Shown here one piece after another: positions 1 to 13,300 of a stretch of 64,000 nucleotides of DNA. The notes under the pieces were generated by a model. The model was not told the DNA's origin. It ran no database searches and worked only from the letters and a program-made list of their open reading frames with translations. Each line of letters starts with the position of its first letter. The stretch's first letter is position 1. This DNA comes from Sapria himalayana. Taxonomy: Eukaryota; Streptophyta; Magnoliopsida; Malpighiales; Rafflesiaceae. A program made the position numbers and the translations under genes. The stretch is taken from assembly GCA_029783825.1 (NCBI GenBank), contig JAREIK010012355.1:1-64000 (forward strand), in the 5' to 3' direction.

Positions 1-330
1 ATATTTCATGCACTATCAGTAGATACATGATGAATAAGATGTAATAAAATTTTGTTAGTCATTGTTTTAAATATGCAAGACAAGGATTGCTTAGATTATT
101 GTTATTCAAAATTATTATTCTAATAATTTATTCATCATTTTGTGTTGCACTTTAGCATGTTGGAGTGCTCATTTTTTCTATGTTCAAGATTCCTATTTAT
201 TTGTTAATGGTTACTGCTACAAATGATCAGTCTCAATTTCATCTGCTAGTTCTTTTGTTTGCTTGTCAACTTAGTCATGGCGGTGCAAAGCAACCCCCTT
301 ATAAGCCTTGAGATGATAGAGAGTATAATT
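1..330 (+). mobile_element. Fragment of the CACTA-like repeat family (internal unit)
   Basis: The first ~330 bases match, with scattered substitutions, 10990-11320 and 39545-39865 (shared landmarks: the 'cactatcagtagataca' stretch, 'tttaaatatg.aagacaa', and the later 'atggcggtgcaaagcaac' against 'atggcggggcagagtaac'). Homology fades near 330. No open frame survives. It is a truncated member of the same element, probably continuing left of the window. Positions 331-640 hold AT-rich sequence in which I recognise nothing. Confidence 0.6.
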
Positions 331-639
331 TTTTGAATGTGCATTGACATCGCATGGGCATAAGAACAAAACATTTTGGTAAGAGGGAGAGAGATAGTTG
401 ATATGCCTATCTAGCTGGTATTTTCTATAACAACTTTTGAATTTGCTCAGTATAAGAAAGAAATTTGGATATATTGTTTTATTTTATCTGCAGTAAGACC
501 AGAGATATATTGTTGCTGTTGACACAAAATATAATTGACAAATATTTATCTTTTTATAGAGACCTATGTAGCTATCTGTCTTTATTAGATATAGTTACGT
601 GATGTCCTATATATATCAAAATTTTAAAATTTTTTATAA

Positions 640-1765
640 TATATTCAGATATATAAATAAATAGACAAATATATATTCAGATATATAATATATACACAAG
701 TTACTTCTATAGATAGACACGTAGATATTTGATAAATTTCATATAAACAAATAGATATATAGAAAAATAGATAGATTGATAGAAAAATTGTAATATAAAT
801 ATAAAGACATATAAGTAAGAAAGATAGATATATATATTGACTAATAACTAGATAGATAGATAGACAAGTAGATCGATACACATAAAGATAAACAGACAGA
901 TAGACAGATAGATAAATAAAAAGATATACAGATTAATAGATAGATAAATAAATAGATAGATAGATAGATATATAGATAGTTGATTAGATATACAAATACA
1001 TGGATAGGAAAATAAGCATATATATATATAGACAGACAGACAAATAGATAAATAGAAAGATAAAGAATAAGATTGTTTTATAGTTAGATTAATAGAAAGA
1101 TTGACAAAAATAGATATAGGCATATATGTATATCGGCAAATATGTAGTTAGTTAGATAGACACATTGATAGATAGTCAGATAGTCAGAAAGGAATATGAA
1201 TAGATAGACAGATAGCCAGACATATAGATAGATAGATAGGTATATAGATAGACAGATAAACATAGAGATAGATAGCTAGATATACAAATGACTAATAGAC
1301 TTATAGATAGAAACATTGTTATATAGTTAAAAAAATAGAAAGATAGACAGATAGATAGATAGATAGATAGATACATACATACATACATACATACATAGAT
1401 TTATAGATTGACAAATTACTAGACACACATATAGATAGATAAAACATACATAAAAAGATAGATATGCTAATATATAGATAGCCAAATATAGATAGAATAA
1501 TTCAAAAGTTATATAGATATATAGATAGATAGACAGATAAACAGATAGATAGATAGATATATAAATAGATATACAAATAAACTGATAGAAACAAAGACAG
1601 ACAGATAGATAGATAGACATTTAGAAAGATATATAAATAGATAGATAGATAACAAAAGAGATAGAATGATAGATAAATATATAGATAGATACACATATTA
1701 ACTTATATATAGATAGATAGATAAATAGATAGAAAGATAGAAGATAGAAAGATAAATAGATATAT

Positions 1766-1800
<35 letters not shown>

Positions 1801-3805
1801 CATAAACACATAAAAAAAGATAGATAGATAAACAATTAGATAGATAGATAGAGAAATTGATACATAAAGAGTTAGACTATAGAAGGTTAGATAGACTGAT
1901 AGATAGAACCATTGTTAAATAGTTTAGCAAATAGACATATACATAGTTAGACAAATTGACAAATATAGAGATATGTAGATAAATAGATACTTAGATTTAT
2001 AGATTAACTGATTTAGAGATACACATATAGATAGATAGACAGATAGACATATAGATAAATAGGTAGAAAGATATAAACTAAGAAAGAAAGATAGATTGAC
2101 AAATAAATAGATTGACAAATAAATTGATAAATACTCAAATAGTTAGATACACAGATAGATTGATTGATAGATAAACATATTGATATACATATAGAAATAT
2201 AGATAGATAGACATATAGATAGATAGAAAAATAAATGGATATAAAGATAGACAAATATATAGAAAATAGATTGAGAGACAGATAGAGAGATCGATAAATA
2301 GACAAACAGATAGATATATAGATAGATAGATAGATAGCCAAATAAATAGATTTTACAAATAGACAAATAGACAATTAGATAAATAGTTAGTTAGATAAAT
2401 AGCCATATAAACATATCTAGGTAAATAGATGGAAAAATTGACAGATAGATAGATAGGTAGATTGATAAATAGAAAAATAGATAGATAAATAGATATACAT
2501 ATAGATAGATAAAAAGATAGACACATAGATAGATATATAGATAGATATATAGATAGATATATAGAAAGATATATAACTACACAAATAGATAGACACATAG
2601 ACATATAGATTGATAAACATATTCATATAGATAGACTTAAAATTATTGACAAATAGACATATAAAGAGATAGATAGATATACAGATAGATATATAGATAG
2701 ATAGATAGATAGATAGATAGAAAGATTTATAAATAGATAGATACATAGATACATAGATAAATAGATATTTAGACATGAACACAAATTGGCAGAATGGTAG
2801 ATAGGTAGAAAGACACATTGATATATAGATAGATAGCTAGATATACAGATAGATAAATTGACATATATTCTAATACACAAAAAGATATATAAATAAATAA
2901 TTAGATAGATAAATATATAGATAGATAGATAAATACATAGATAGATAAATACATAGATAGAAATTATACAAATAGACTGATAGATAGAAGATAGCTAGCT
3001 TGACAAAATATAGATAGAAGATAAAAATTTTAGATAGTTAGATAGTTAGACTGATAGATAGATAGATAGGCTTATTAATTGATAGACAGATAGATATATA
3101 GACTTATAGAAAGATAAACAAATAGATAGATAGATAGACTGACAGATATATAGATAGATAGATAGATATTTAGACAAATAGATTATAGACAAATATTTAG
3201 ATATACATATAGACAAATCGACTGACAAATAGAAAGATTGATAGATAGATACATAGATAGACAAGATATACATATAGATAGAAAGTTATATAAATAGATA
3301 GACAGACAAACATATAGATATATAGATAGATAGACATAATTCATATAGATAGATAGGTATTTAGGCAGATAAAAAGATAGATAGATGGATAGGCAAAAAG
3401 TCTAATAGATGGAAAGATAGATAAACACATAGAAAGATAGGCAAATAGATAGATAGACTAATGAATAATACACTAATTGACAAAACACATATAGATTGTT
3501 AGATAGATATGTAAATATAAAGTAAGATCGCTAGATAGAAAGATAGATATTAGATACATAGATATAGATTAATAGATTTATAGAAACACAGATAAACAGA
3601 TAGATTGATTGATTGAAAATTATATATATATACAGAGAGTCCGATAGATAGATAAATAGATAGACAGACAAATAGACAAAAAGATAGAAAAATAATTGAC
3701 AGATAGATAAATAGACAAATACTCATATAGCATAGAGATATATAGGCAGATAGACAGATAGATAGATAGATATATAGATAGGTAGATAAACACATACACA
3801 GAGTA
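640..3805 (-). repeat. Degenerate GATA array (TATC on minus strand)
   Basis: Continuous short runs of GATA, GACA, AATA and TATA tetranucleotides; the plus strand is purine-rich. The minus strand stays open for long distances because TATC read in any frame gives a Tyr-Leu-Ser-Ile four-residue cycle; these frames overlap one another and have no other protein character. Substitutions are dense, so this is an old array, not a freshly slipped microsatellite. It ends sharply at about 3805, where the strand polarity reverses. Confidence 0.95.
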
Positions 3806-6800
3806 TATAAGTCAATGTGTCTATCTTTCTATCTATCGATTAATCTCTCTATATGTTATATATCTATTTGTCTAACTATTTATATGTCTATCTTTTTTCT
3901 ATATATCAATAAATCTATTTATATTTCTATATATATATTTTCCTATATGTATAACTTTCTATTTTACTATTTTTTATTTGTCTATGCATCTATTTGTCTA
4001 TTACTAAATCTATCAATCTATGAATTTATCTATATGTTTATCTTTAAATCTGACTATTTCACTAATTATCTAAAAATCTATATGTTATCTATCTTTCTAC
4101 CTATTTATCTATCTGGCTAACTATATAGATATCTTTTTAACCTATCACTCTAGTAGTCTATAGATCTATAATATCTATATATATCTCTATATATTTATCA
4201 ACCTATTTATTTTCCTATCTGTCTATCTATCTATTTATTTATATGTCTATATATCTATTTTTCGATCTATCAATCTATGTATCTATTTATTCTATCTATC
4301 TATCTATCTGTCTATCTATATATCTATCTATCTTTCATTCTTTCTATCTATATGTCTATATGTCTATTTGTATATTTATATATCTACCAATCTATATATA
4401 TATATATGGCTATTTGTATGTGTATATAATAGAATTTTTATCTATTACTTATTTATCTATGTGTCTATCTATCAAACTATCTAACTACCTATTAGTCTAT
4501 TAGTCTAATTGTCTATCTATCTATTTATCTATATATTTTTATCTTTATATGTCTATGTGTCTATATATGTGTCTATTTGTTTATTTATCTATCTTTCTAT
4601 CTTATATTTATTTATCTATCTATTAATCTATCTATCTAAGTATCTATCTATTTGTGTCTTTGTCTATCTATCTATGTTTCTATGTGTCTATCTAGCTATT
4701 TATTTGCCAATCTATGTATGTATATATCTATCTGTCTATCTGTGTGCCTGTCTATCTCTCTATCTTTTTGAATATCTATCTAACTATCTAGATATGTATT
4801 GTCTATCTATCTATATGTCAATTTGTCTATCTATCTATATATCCATCTATTAATCTATTTTACTATCTATCTTCATATCTATCTTTCTATTATATGTCTA
4901 TCTACATATCTAACTATCTATCTATATATATGTTTGTTATATGTCTACCTATCTACCTATCTATTTGTATATATGACTATGTATCAATCTATTGTTTTAT
5001 GAATCTATCTCTCTATGTATCTATCAATATAAATTTATAACTATCTTTCTATTTATCAATCTATTAGTCTATCAGCCAATCAATCAATCAATCTATATAT
5101 ATTTATATTTTTATTTATTTTTTATCTATCTATAAACTTTCTAACGATCTTTCTATTTATCAATCTATTAGTCTATCAGCCAATCAATCAATCAATCTAT
5201 CTATATATTTATATTTTTATCTATTTTTTATCTATCTATTTATCTTACTATCTATATGTATATCTATCTTTATGTTTATTAGTTTATCAATTTATAAGTC
5301 TATTTGCCTATTAATTTATCTATCTATCTTTCTATTTTTCTATATGTCTATCTATCTATCTATTATCTACCTATCTATCTAACACTCTATCTGTCTATTT
5401 CTATGTCTATTTGTCTATATATCTATATTTCTAAATGTATTATCTATCTATCTATTTGTCTATTTGTCTATCTCAATATCTATACATATGTCAATCTATC
5501 TTTCTATATTTCTATCTATCTCTATCTATCTTTCTATCTTTAGTCTATCTGTCTAAGTATTGATGTATTTTATTGCCTATTTATCTATCTATTTGTTTAT
5601 CTATATATAATATAATATATATATATATATATATCTATTTATCTATCTTTATGTCTGTTTATCTATCTGTTTATCATTATATTTGTCTATCTAAGTGTCT
5701 AATATCTATCTCTATTTCTATATATTTGTCTAGTTGTCTATTTAACTTTTTTTCTATATATCTATCTATATCTGAGAGTCTATCAATCTATATATATATA
5801 TATCACTCTATTTATCTATCTATCTATATGTCTATCTATTTATCTATCTATTTGTCTATATATTTATCTATCTATTTTAATATGTATATTTGTATATATA
5901 CTTTTTGTATATCTATCTATCTATCTATTTATCTATGTAGCTATATATTTATCTTTTTATCTATCTATCTTTCTTATATCTATCTATCAAACTTTCTATC
6001 TATCGATCTATCTATTTGTCTAGTTATTTATTTGCCTATCCATTTATCTATATTTCTATATGTTTATCTATCTATCTAACTTTTTGTTTATATACCTATA
6101 TGTGATCTTTATTTTTCAATCTATCTATTTAACTGTCTAATTGTTTTTGTCTATCTATCTATAAGTCAATCTATATAGCTGTGTATGTATATAATTATCT
6201 ATCTATTCATCAAATCTAACTATCTGCTTATCTATATATTTTAATTTTTATATTTATCAATCTATCTATATATTTTTCTATCTTTCTATCTAATTAAATA
6301 TATATCTGACTATATATCTATCATTCTTTTTGTATATCTATTTATCTATGTATCTATCAATCTTTCAATCTGTATGTCTATCTGTTTATCTATCAATCTA
6401 TCTGTCTGTCTATCTGTCCATCTGTCTGTCTATCTATTAGATTATCTACACATCTGTAGATCTTTCTATTTGTCTATCTAACTATAAGTATATCTATTTG
6501 TCTAATTGTCTAACTATTTATCTATGCATAGGTCTATCTTGATCTAATTATCTATCTATCTCTCTAACTATCTAATTATCTTTCTATATATGAATTTATC
6601 TATCTATTTATCTATCTATCTAACTAACTATCTATCTATCTATATACCTATTTATCTATCTCTCTATTTGTCTATCTACATATATGTCTATCTATCTAAT
6701 GATCTATCTAACAATCTATTTTTATATCTACATGCCTATGAAATTATCTATATATGCTTATATATGTTTCTGGTTATCTATCTATCTGACTATCTATCTA

Positions 6801-7365
6801 TATATCTATATGTCAAGATGCCAATATGTCTATCTGTTTATCTATCTATCTTTTTATCTTAATATAATGGATCTATCTATCATTATATCTGTCTATCAAT
6901 CAATCAATCTATTTATCTTTTAAATTTTCTATCTATATATATCTGTCTATCTATCTATTTATCTGTCTATTTATATTACTATTTATCTAACTATCTATTT
7001 ATATATATTTGTATCTATTTTTATCTATCTATTATTTATCTATTTGTTTATATATTTATCTATCTATTTTACTATTTGTATATTTGTATATATGCTTTTG
7101 TAATTCTATCTATCTATCTATTAATCTATCTATCTGTCTATCAATCTATCTATCTCTCTATCTATCTTTCTTTATATTTATCTATCTATTGATTTGTCTA
7201 TCTATCTATCTATCTATTTGTCTAGTTGTTTATCTATCTAATTATTTATATATCTATATGTTTATCTACCTATCTTTCTTTTTGTTTATATACATATATG
7301 TCGATCTATTTATCTTTCAGGGTATCTTCCTATTAACTGTCTAATTGTGTTTTGTCTATCTATCT
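3806..7365 (+). repeat. Degenerate TATC array, opposite polarity
   Basis: Same repeat as the preceding block but with TATC on the plus strand. The change occurs within about 30 bp near 3790-3825, with no unique sequence between. Contains a duplicated longer unit (5042-5253). Near 7365 polarity flips again to GATA. Confidence 0.95.
5042..5253 (+). repeat. Tandem duplication of a ~107-bp unit inside the TATC array
   Basis: Two adjacent copies, about 5042-5147 and 5149-5253. Each starts with a 'ctatctttct/cgatctttct' landmark, followed by 'atttatcaatctattagtc', 'tatcagccaatcaatcaatc' and a TATATTTATATTTTTAT tail. The long identical stretch shows that the array also grows by copying units far longer than 4 bp. 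Confidence 0.85.
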
Positions 7366-7560
7366 ATTTATAAATTGATAGAAAAATTAACATATTGATA
7401 GATAAATTGATAGATATAAAAGATAGGTAGAAAGATAGATAGATAAATAGATAGATAGGTTTATACATAGATTAATAGATAGACAGATTGATAGACAAAT
7501 TTATAGTGATATTGATAGAGAGATAAATAACAAATAAATTGACAAATAGTTAGATATAAA
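7366..7560 (-). repeat. Short GATA block, third polarity segment
   Basis: Plus strand changes back to GATA/GACA-type units immediately after the TATC array, then decays into ordinary AT-rich sequence by about 7560. From 7561 to 7740 I see only AT-rich sequence. Confidence 0.85.
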
Positions 7561-8589
7561 TATTAACATATTATTAGACAAAAATACTTTATTTTTCCTA
7601 ATAATTTATTCAAATAAGTTTAATTAAATATAAATAACATGAAAATAATATGTTATATATAGTTATTTAAATAAAGTATTTTAAACGTAATATTTATTTT
7701 TATGAAATTAATTTCCTAATAATATTTATTTAAAATTATTATGGATTAATCTGAAGATGATATCTTTTTAATTCAAATAAGTTAGAGGTAAGTGATAGGT
7801 TGGTTTGTTGAATATGAGTCTTTATAAACCTGTTAAAATACTTTGACATCAATTATTGTTCTACTTTTTTTAGAGGATATGAAGAATCTAGATGCATTGA
7901 GTTTGTAAAAATTATATAAAATTTTTTTCGTGATATCTAAAATGATTCGTGATTTGCTGATCTTTACTGTGTTTAGTGTATATTAAAATCTAAATATTTA
8001 TGATTATGAATATTATTTTAGATAGGAAAATGAAATTACAATCAATATTATTGAAAATTTGTTATGATAGATAGATTAAGATAATACATAAATGAGCATT
8101 CAAAATCAAATTCATACATTACAACAAAATACATATAATGTGTATATGATACAATTTAAAGTTGTACAGATCATAACAGTTAGATTGAAAAAGATGTTAT
8201 AATTTTTATCATTTTATGACTAAATGATTTGTAATATTTTTTATGTTTTAGTTTTATTTTGAAAGATAATGTTCCATATTTTTTAATAATATTAATTATA
8301 ATTTTAAATTAAATATTTTTTAAATATTTTTTTAATTCATAATTTTAAATTTTATATATACTAGGTATGTATGTATATATTTTGTATTTACATTATGCAT
8401 ACATGTATATACACAATAATTTCTGTCTATATACAATGTGAATATGTATATATTCAATATGAGTGTATATACACATTGTATGTACATTCTATATACATTA
8501 TGTATATATTTTGTATATTGTAATACACAATAATTATATTATGTGTATGTATAGATACACATAACAATTAACACATCTATGCTATGTAT

Positions 8590-8830
8590 AATATAGTGAT
8601 ATAATGCTGCCATCATGCTCAGCACTTGCCGCCTGCACCCACTATCCAAGGGTCATGGCCCATAGGAGTCTAGGGTCCAGAGCCTGGGCACTTGTGAAGT
8701 GGACTAGGTGCCATGGATAGGCCCTAACAAGGGCATGCCTGGCTTTCCTGGTTCAGACCCACTCTATGCTAGGTACAACACGTGCTAGGCTAGGCAATAG
8801 CCATTCTCATCACAATTGTCGGCAAAGATT
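8590..8830. repeat. GC-rich island conserved in two inverted copies
   Basis: An unusually GC-rich ~240-bp stretch in otherwise AT-rich DNA, with stretches such as 'gctgccatcatgctcagcac' and 'gggtcatggccca'. Its reverse complement, clearly diverged, is at 17410-17645. No open frame is shared by both copies. Function unknown; it could be a captured host sequence or part of the ancestral element. Confidence 0.7.
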
Positions 8831-10261
8831 TTAATGAGAACTATCTGGACTATCTTAATTTATTTTTTCTATGAAGTTTGAGGTGATGAATATATATATT
8901 CATTATATTTATTGCACAATTTATTTTATGTATTTCTTGTTTCACTTGTATATAGTCTATGTAGTGTAGTGCTTATATTGATGGCATGCTCCAAACACTT
9001 TAACTTTTGTTCTTTAAAAAAAATATCAGGTGTCGTAGGGTAGTTTCCAACATGTTAGCTGAAATGATGGTGGTGTTGGCGGCATTATCACTTTTATTTC
9101 CCCCGCTTTCATATCATGTTCAATAAAATAAATACATGCGTTTAGGTGCCTCATTCCTAATGCAAACAAACGTATAAAAGAGACCAAGTACAAAGCCACA
9201 CAAATAAAGAAATACATGATGAAAATTTATCTTCGAGAGCATTTTAGATTATAAGATAGAAAGCATGTTGTGATTGAATTAGCATCAAGGTCATTGGAGA
9301 TTGTATTATTTTGTTCTGGCATGTTGTTGTTTTTTGTTTTGTTTTAGAAGATAAAAATTCTATTTTCTGGCCATGTACTGTTCTGATTTTCACTGGGTGA
9401 CTTTTTTATTTTCTATTTGTCAATTAGTTTTCGTAAATTCTGAAGCATGGTATTTTGTTAATGATACTAGGTTTCTACTTACCATGCAGAGTTGGATGTT
9501 CTGGTAATGCAATATTGGGCCTCATGTGCTAGCTCTTGTGGTGTAATGATCTTTCTTTTCAGTCATATGGTGCATGACATGCACTGTATATGTACAAGTA
9601 TATAAGTATGAATATACTTGGTATATACAAACGTATATAATGAATATATACGTAGGTATATAATGAGTATGTACATAAGTGGGTGCATATTTATTTGTAG
9701 ACATGTATATATTGTCTTACATACACGCCCATTCACACACACACACATGTTAGAATATAAAATTGCTCGGGCTAGTCTAGTTATCATCATGCATTGCTTA
9801 ACGATGCAGGTCATAAAAGTCATGAATATTAGACCTTTCCCAAACTGTGGTATGAAGATATTTCTTATCTATGCCAGCCTGGCAGACATAGGTTGGTCTT
9901 AAATCTTTTAGTAATTGTGTATATATGTATTTATCACATGGTACAAAGCATATGTATGAAGAAATAAGTTTTCTTGCTGTAGGCACTTCAATGATTGGTT
10001 AAAATTGCACTGTCTTAGGATGATGGTAATGATGCTCGTGTAGTGTCGAGTATTTTATTACATCTCACAAAAACTATATTCAATTGGAAGGAAAAACATA
10101 CATTACATGATTTTTATAGGCCGCAAGTGCCAAGAGGAATATCAGGTCCTATTTAGGTAGAAGTAGCTCGCCGCCACGTCAAAAAACTCACTCAATCTCA
10201 AAATAAATGGTTGGTAGGGAAGTTTATCAATCGAGCATCATTGCCAGCAGCACTTTTATTA

Positions 10262-10590
10262 TCAGTGGCAGCGCAGCGGCGGTAGCGGTAGCAGCAGAAG
10301 TGGAAGCGGCAGCAGAGCATAAGCAGCTGTAGCAGTGGCTATAGCAGGGGTAGTGGAACTAGCAATGGAAGCATCAGTAGCGGCAACTACAGCAGCAGCA
10401 GTAAGAGTAGTAGTTGTAGCAGTGGCCGGTGGCAGTAGTAGCAGCAATGGCATTGGCAGTAGCAACAGCAGGAAATAGAAAAGTAGCAGCGGTGGCGACA
10501 GTAGCAGCGGTGGCGGCAGTAGCAGCGGTGGTGGCAGCAGCAGTGGCAGGAGCAATAGTAGCAGTGGTGGTGGCTATAGCAGCAGTAAAG
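10262..10590. repeat. Imperfect GCA/GCG/GTA trinucleotide tract
   Basis: About 330 bp of interrupted GCAGCAGTAGCGG-type triplets. It yields open frames in several registers on both strands (Ala/Val or Leu/Pro rich), as expected of a triplet repeat. The homologous place in copy B (38770-39135) is similar; in the inverted copy it is much shorter (about 15990-16085). There is no evidence that it is translated. Confidence 0.85.
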
Positions 10591-10769
10591 GCAATATATA
10601 CGTACGTATATACGCACATATATTACTACAGTAATTGTACATATAATACTACAATATTATATGTACGTATATACTGAGTATATACGTACACAGTATATAT
10701 GTACATAAAATACTATAGTAATATATGATCATACACTATAGTATATATGAACATATATACTATAGTATT

Positions 10770-11060
10770 ATATATTTATCCAAAACCTAACTTTTGTAAT
10801 TTTTTTGATTTTTTTCACTGATTTAAATTTCATATAGATATGGTTCCTCATTATTCTCTATATGAAGTTTGTATAAGTAAGAGGATTTTTATTAGACATG
10901 ATGAACCGCAACTCGGATAGCTTTGTAGTAGTAGAAAGATGGTGATCGGAGGAGCTGAGGAAGAGAAGCAACATCAATGCACTGATAGATTATACTTTAT
11001 GCACTATCAGTAGATACATTGATGAATAAGATGTAAAAAAATTTTGTTATGTCTTTGTTT
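10770..11060 (+). repeat. Internal duplication of the CACTA-like element, first copy
   Basis: Runs from 'tatttatcc.aaaacctaac' to 'attttgttatg' and is repeated at 12520-12815. Both include a segment that could once have encoded a peptide with a charged 'EEL.KRKQHQ'-like end, but stops interrupt it here. The same pair occurs in copy B (39320-39610 and 40990-41290). The inverted copy has this segment once (15690-15970). Confidence 0.8.
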
Positions 11061-11579
11061 TAAATATGTAAGACAAGGGTTGCTTAGATTGCAGTTATTC
11101 AAAATTATTATTCTAATAATTTATTCATCATTTTGTGTTGTTCATTAGCATGGTGGAGTGCTCCATTTTTCTAGGTTTAAGTTTTATTTATTTGTTAATG
11201 GTTACTACTATAGATGATTAATCTCTATTTCATCTGTCAGTTCTTTGTTAGCTTGTTAGCTCAGTCATGGCGGGGCAGAGTAACCCCTTATAAGCCTTGG
11301 GACCGGAAGAGAGTTTTGGTTGAGAGGTGGCAAGATGCGAACTTTGATACTCCAAGCCTACCTCGTGGCTCGTCTTCCAGGTTTTTCTCTAATAGTTTCA
11401 GAGATATTTTCTAAAATTTAAATAATCTTTGTATTTCATTTATGTTGATAGCGAAGTAATCTGTCGTCTTTTTGAAGTATAAATGGGATCATATTAATTT
11501 GTTGTAGTTTTGTGTCATCTTTGTGAAGTATAATGGGATAATATTAATTTGTTGCAGTTTTGTATCATCCGAGTTTTGT

Positions 11580-12510
11580 GATTATATATATGTGCATATA
11601 ATATTGTTGTATATAGTACATATATACAGTAGTATATAGTGCAAAAATACTGAGTATATACGTACGTATATATCGAGTATATACGTACGTATATACTAAG
11701 TATACATACGTATATACCGAGTACATATATACCCAGTATATACATGCATATAAACTTAGTATATACGTGCATATATACTAGTATATACGTGCATATATAC
11801 CTGGTATATATGTACATATATACTAGGTATATACGTATGTATAAACTCGGTATATACGTACTATAAACTCGATATAAACATACGTATATAATCGGTACAT
11901 ACATATGTATATACTTTGTATATAGATACTTATATATCAGTATACACACAATATGTTGTAGTATATAAGTACGTATATACTAAGTATATACGTACATTAT
12001 ACTATAGTATGTAGGTATATACTATAGTATATGTACATATAATACTATAGTATTATATGTAAATATTATACTTAGTATATGCATATATTTATACTTAGTA
12101 TATACGGGCATATAAACTTTCTATATACATGCATATACTTAGTATATATGTGTGTATATACTCGGTATATACGTACTATATATTATGTATATACTTATAT
12201 TATGTACATCATATATATCGGTATATACTTACGGTATATACGTACTATATACTCATATATACGTACGATATATTACGGTACTATACTCGGTATATACGTA
12301 CTTATATACTCAGTATTTACGCACATATATACTGTAGTATATGCACATATAATACTGTAGTATTATATGTGCTTATAATATTGTAGTATTAAATGTACGT
12401 ATATATCGAGTACATATGTACTCAGTATATATGTACATATAATACTTCAGTATATATGTAGATATACTGTAGTAATATATGTAACGAGTGAAATGTTTGT
12501 ATATATATAG
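11580..12510. repeat. TATACGTA-type palindromic tandem repeats, copy A
   Basis: Loosely periodic repeat of a 20-30 bp unit built on 'gtatatac' and 'actcggtatatacgta' motifs. Most units are self-complementary, so either strand reads nearly the same. A homologous block is at 40090-40940 and shorter ones at 10590-10775 and 39137-39320. The open frames over it are Tyr/Ile-rich repeat translations. Confidence 0.85.
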
Positions 12511-12519
12511 ATATATACT

Positions 12520-12815
12520 GCAGTATTATATATTTATCAAAACATAATTTTTTTATTTATATATTTTGATTTTATTGGCTTGTTTAAATTTCGTATAGAT
12601 ATGGTACCGCATAGTTCCCCATATGAAGCTTATATAAGTGAAGAGATTTTTTACTAGACATGTCGAACAGTGACTCGGACAACTTTGTCATAGAAGAAAG
12701 ATCGTGATCAGAGGAGCATAGAGAAAGAAAACAACGTCAATACACGGATATATTATATCTTATGTATTGTTGATAGATACATTGATGAATATGAAATATA
12801 ATTTTGTTATGTTTT
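12520..12815 (+). repeat. Internal duplication of the CACTA-like element, second copy
   Basis: Second copy of the 10770-11060 segment, with landmarks 'tttatcaaaacataa', 'gatatggtaccgcatag' and 'cattgatgaata'. It is closer to 40990-41290 than to its neighbour, so the duplication predates the split of copies A and B. Confidence 0.8.
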
Positions 12816-12984
12816 TGTTTTATTTATGTAAATTATTGAATCATAATAATTAATTAAATGATTTTATTTTTTGTTAATTATAAATTTTGTTTATAGTTTC
12901 GGTTTTAATTCAATTTAATATAAAAATATTAAATTATTTAATTAAATATTTTGAAAAAAAAAATTCTGAAAATAGTTTCAGAAT

Positions 12985-13300
12985 GAAAAAAGCTAGGGAA
13001 TTATCTATTGCTAATTTAGCTAAGGAATTTTCCCTTGCTAATTTAGCTAGAGAATTTTCCTTTGCTAATTTAGCTAGAGAAATTATTATTTTAGCTAGAG
13101 ATATTACCATCACTAAAATTTTAGCTAGGGACTATTTCCCTCGCTAATTTTTAGCGACGAGAACTTTAGATTAGGAAAGCTTCTGTCAACATATAAGTTT
13201 AGCGACTAGAAAAGCCTCAGTTAGCTAAGGAATTTTCCCTTTATAATTTAGCTAGGGAATTTTCACTTACTAATTTAGCTAGGAAAATTAATATTAAATA
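12985..13300 (+). repeat. Subterminal palindromic repeats, right side of copy A
   Basis: Several units of about 27 bp with the core 'gctaatttagctagggaa', containing the inverted pair TAGCTAA/TTAGCTA. Because the spacing is a multiple of three they create an open frame repeating 'ANLAREFS'; that is repeat translation. In CACTA elements clustered subterminal repeats bind the TNPA-type protein; that role here is inference from the family. Confidence 0.75.

Noticed and set aside
640..7370. Dozens of open frames encoding Tyr/Leu/Ser/Ile-rich 'membrane proteins'
   Set aside because: TATC has no stop in any frame and reads as a repeating YLSI cycle; overlapping frames show the same composition, so these are translations of the repeat. 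The same holds for the other TATC/GATA blocks.
10262..10677. Ala/Val-rich and Leu/Pro-rich frames on both strands, also at 38712-39188
   Set aside because: They come from a GCN/GTA triplet tract, are open in several registers at once, and show no start context or domain.
11515..11949. 144-codon Tyr/Ile-rich minus-strand frame, and similar plus-strand frames near 40142-40851
   Set aside because: Arises from self-complementary TATACGTA repeats, open on both strands.
12887..13147. Frame with repeated 'ANLAREFS' peptide
   Set aside because: The peptide repeat is a 27-bp subterminal DNA repeat of the transposon that happens to be a multiple of three.
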